Assembly (NCBI GenBank): GCA_029865405.1
Contig: JAOUGZ010000186.1
Coordinates: 1 to 6,033, forward strand
Direction: 5' to 3'
DNA length: 6,033 nt
Origin: Betaproteobacteria bacterium
GTDB lineage: Bacteria > Pseudomonadota > Gammaproteobacteria > Burkholderiales > SG8-39
The notes under the pieces were generated by a model. The model was not told the DNA's origin. It made no database searches and saw only the letters and a list, made by a program, of their open reading frames with translations. This document shows, piece by piece, positions 5,942-6,033 of this stretch. How positions within the stretch are numbered: the first letter of the stretch is position 1; each line of letters begins with the position of its first letter. Position numbers and translations under genes: made by a program.

Positions 5942-6033
5942 ATGTTCGGCAACGTCGCGCGCAGCCGCCTGCTGCCGATGTCGCTGCCGTTCCGCTTCTT
6001 CGGCGCCGCGGTCGCGTTCCAGGTCGCCGCCTG
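5942..6033 (+). CDS. Start of a probable membrane protein, 3' partial
   Basis: Thirty codons are visible before the window ends. The product begins with a short basic stretch (MFGNVARSRLL) and passes into a hydrophobic, aromatic-rich segment (PMSLPFRFFGAAVAFQVAA), as expected for a first transmembrane helix with positively charged residues on the cytoplasmic side. The pattern faintly recalls the start of NnrS-type haem/copper membrane proteins of denitrifiers, but this is too short to name. It is supported by GGAAGG 7 bases upstream and by its position 69 bases after padD in the same direction, so it probably belongs to the same transcript. The frame is the same as that of padD, with no stop between the padD TGA and this ATG. 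Confidence 0.55.
   Translation, partial: MFGNVARSRLLPMSLPFRFFGAAVAFQVAA

Noticed and set aside
1..6033. CRISPR arrays, insertion sequences, tRNA/rRNA genes
   Set aside because: No spaced repeats, transposase motifs, terminal inverted repeats or tRNA-like folds were seen. The short GGCGCC-type repeats are coding or compositional.

Overview
The window is very GC-rich (about 70% by eye). It is densely packed, all on the plus strand, with stop/start overlaps between most genes. Codon use and the protein families (branched-chain-type ABC ATPases next to an anaerobic molybdenum enzyme) suggest a proteobacterium, most likely a betaproteobacterium of the Rhodocyclales/Burkholderiales kind that can respire anaerobically. 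The taxon is an inference; no rRNA or marker gene is present.

Layout: (1) 1-1451 holds the end of a branched-chain/aromatic-acid type ABC importer operon: a 5'-truncated LivG-like ATPase and a complete LivF-like ATPase. (2) 1452-1495 is the only real intergenic gap before the next block. It contains an FNR/ANR-type box (TTAAC-CTGG-ATCAA) whose left half overlaps the livF stop codon. (3) 1496-5872 is a tightly coupled four-gene block: an FlK-like hotdog thioesterase, a molybdopterin catalytic subunit of 872 residues, a four-cluster [4Fe-4S] subunit of 199 residues, and an eight-helix DmsC/NrfD-like membrane anchor of 253 residues. The three oxidoreductase subunits match in order, size and sequence character what I know of phenylacetyl-CoA:acceptor oxidoreductase (PadBCD) of Thauera and Aromatoleum. 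(4) 5942 to the edge is the start of a further, probably membrane, protein.

Proposed working model (inference): the ABC importer brings in an aromatic or aryl-alkanoic acid or amino acid. The acid is activated to a CoA thioester by a ligase outside the window. The membrane-bound Mo/W complex oxidises the alpha-methylene group of the CoA ester on the cytoplasmic side and passes electrons through four [4Fe-4S] clusters to quinone. The thioesterase, first gene of the block, may release the free 2-oxo acid from its CoA ester. The FNR-type box would switch the block on when oxygen is low.

Most worth a second look: the catalytic subunit lacks the third cysteine of the usual N-terminal cluster motif; the thioesterase keeps the FlK catalytic triad at exact spacing but has a shortened lid region; and the FNR box is placed so that a class II promoter would start transcription at the thioesterase ATG itself.
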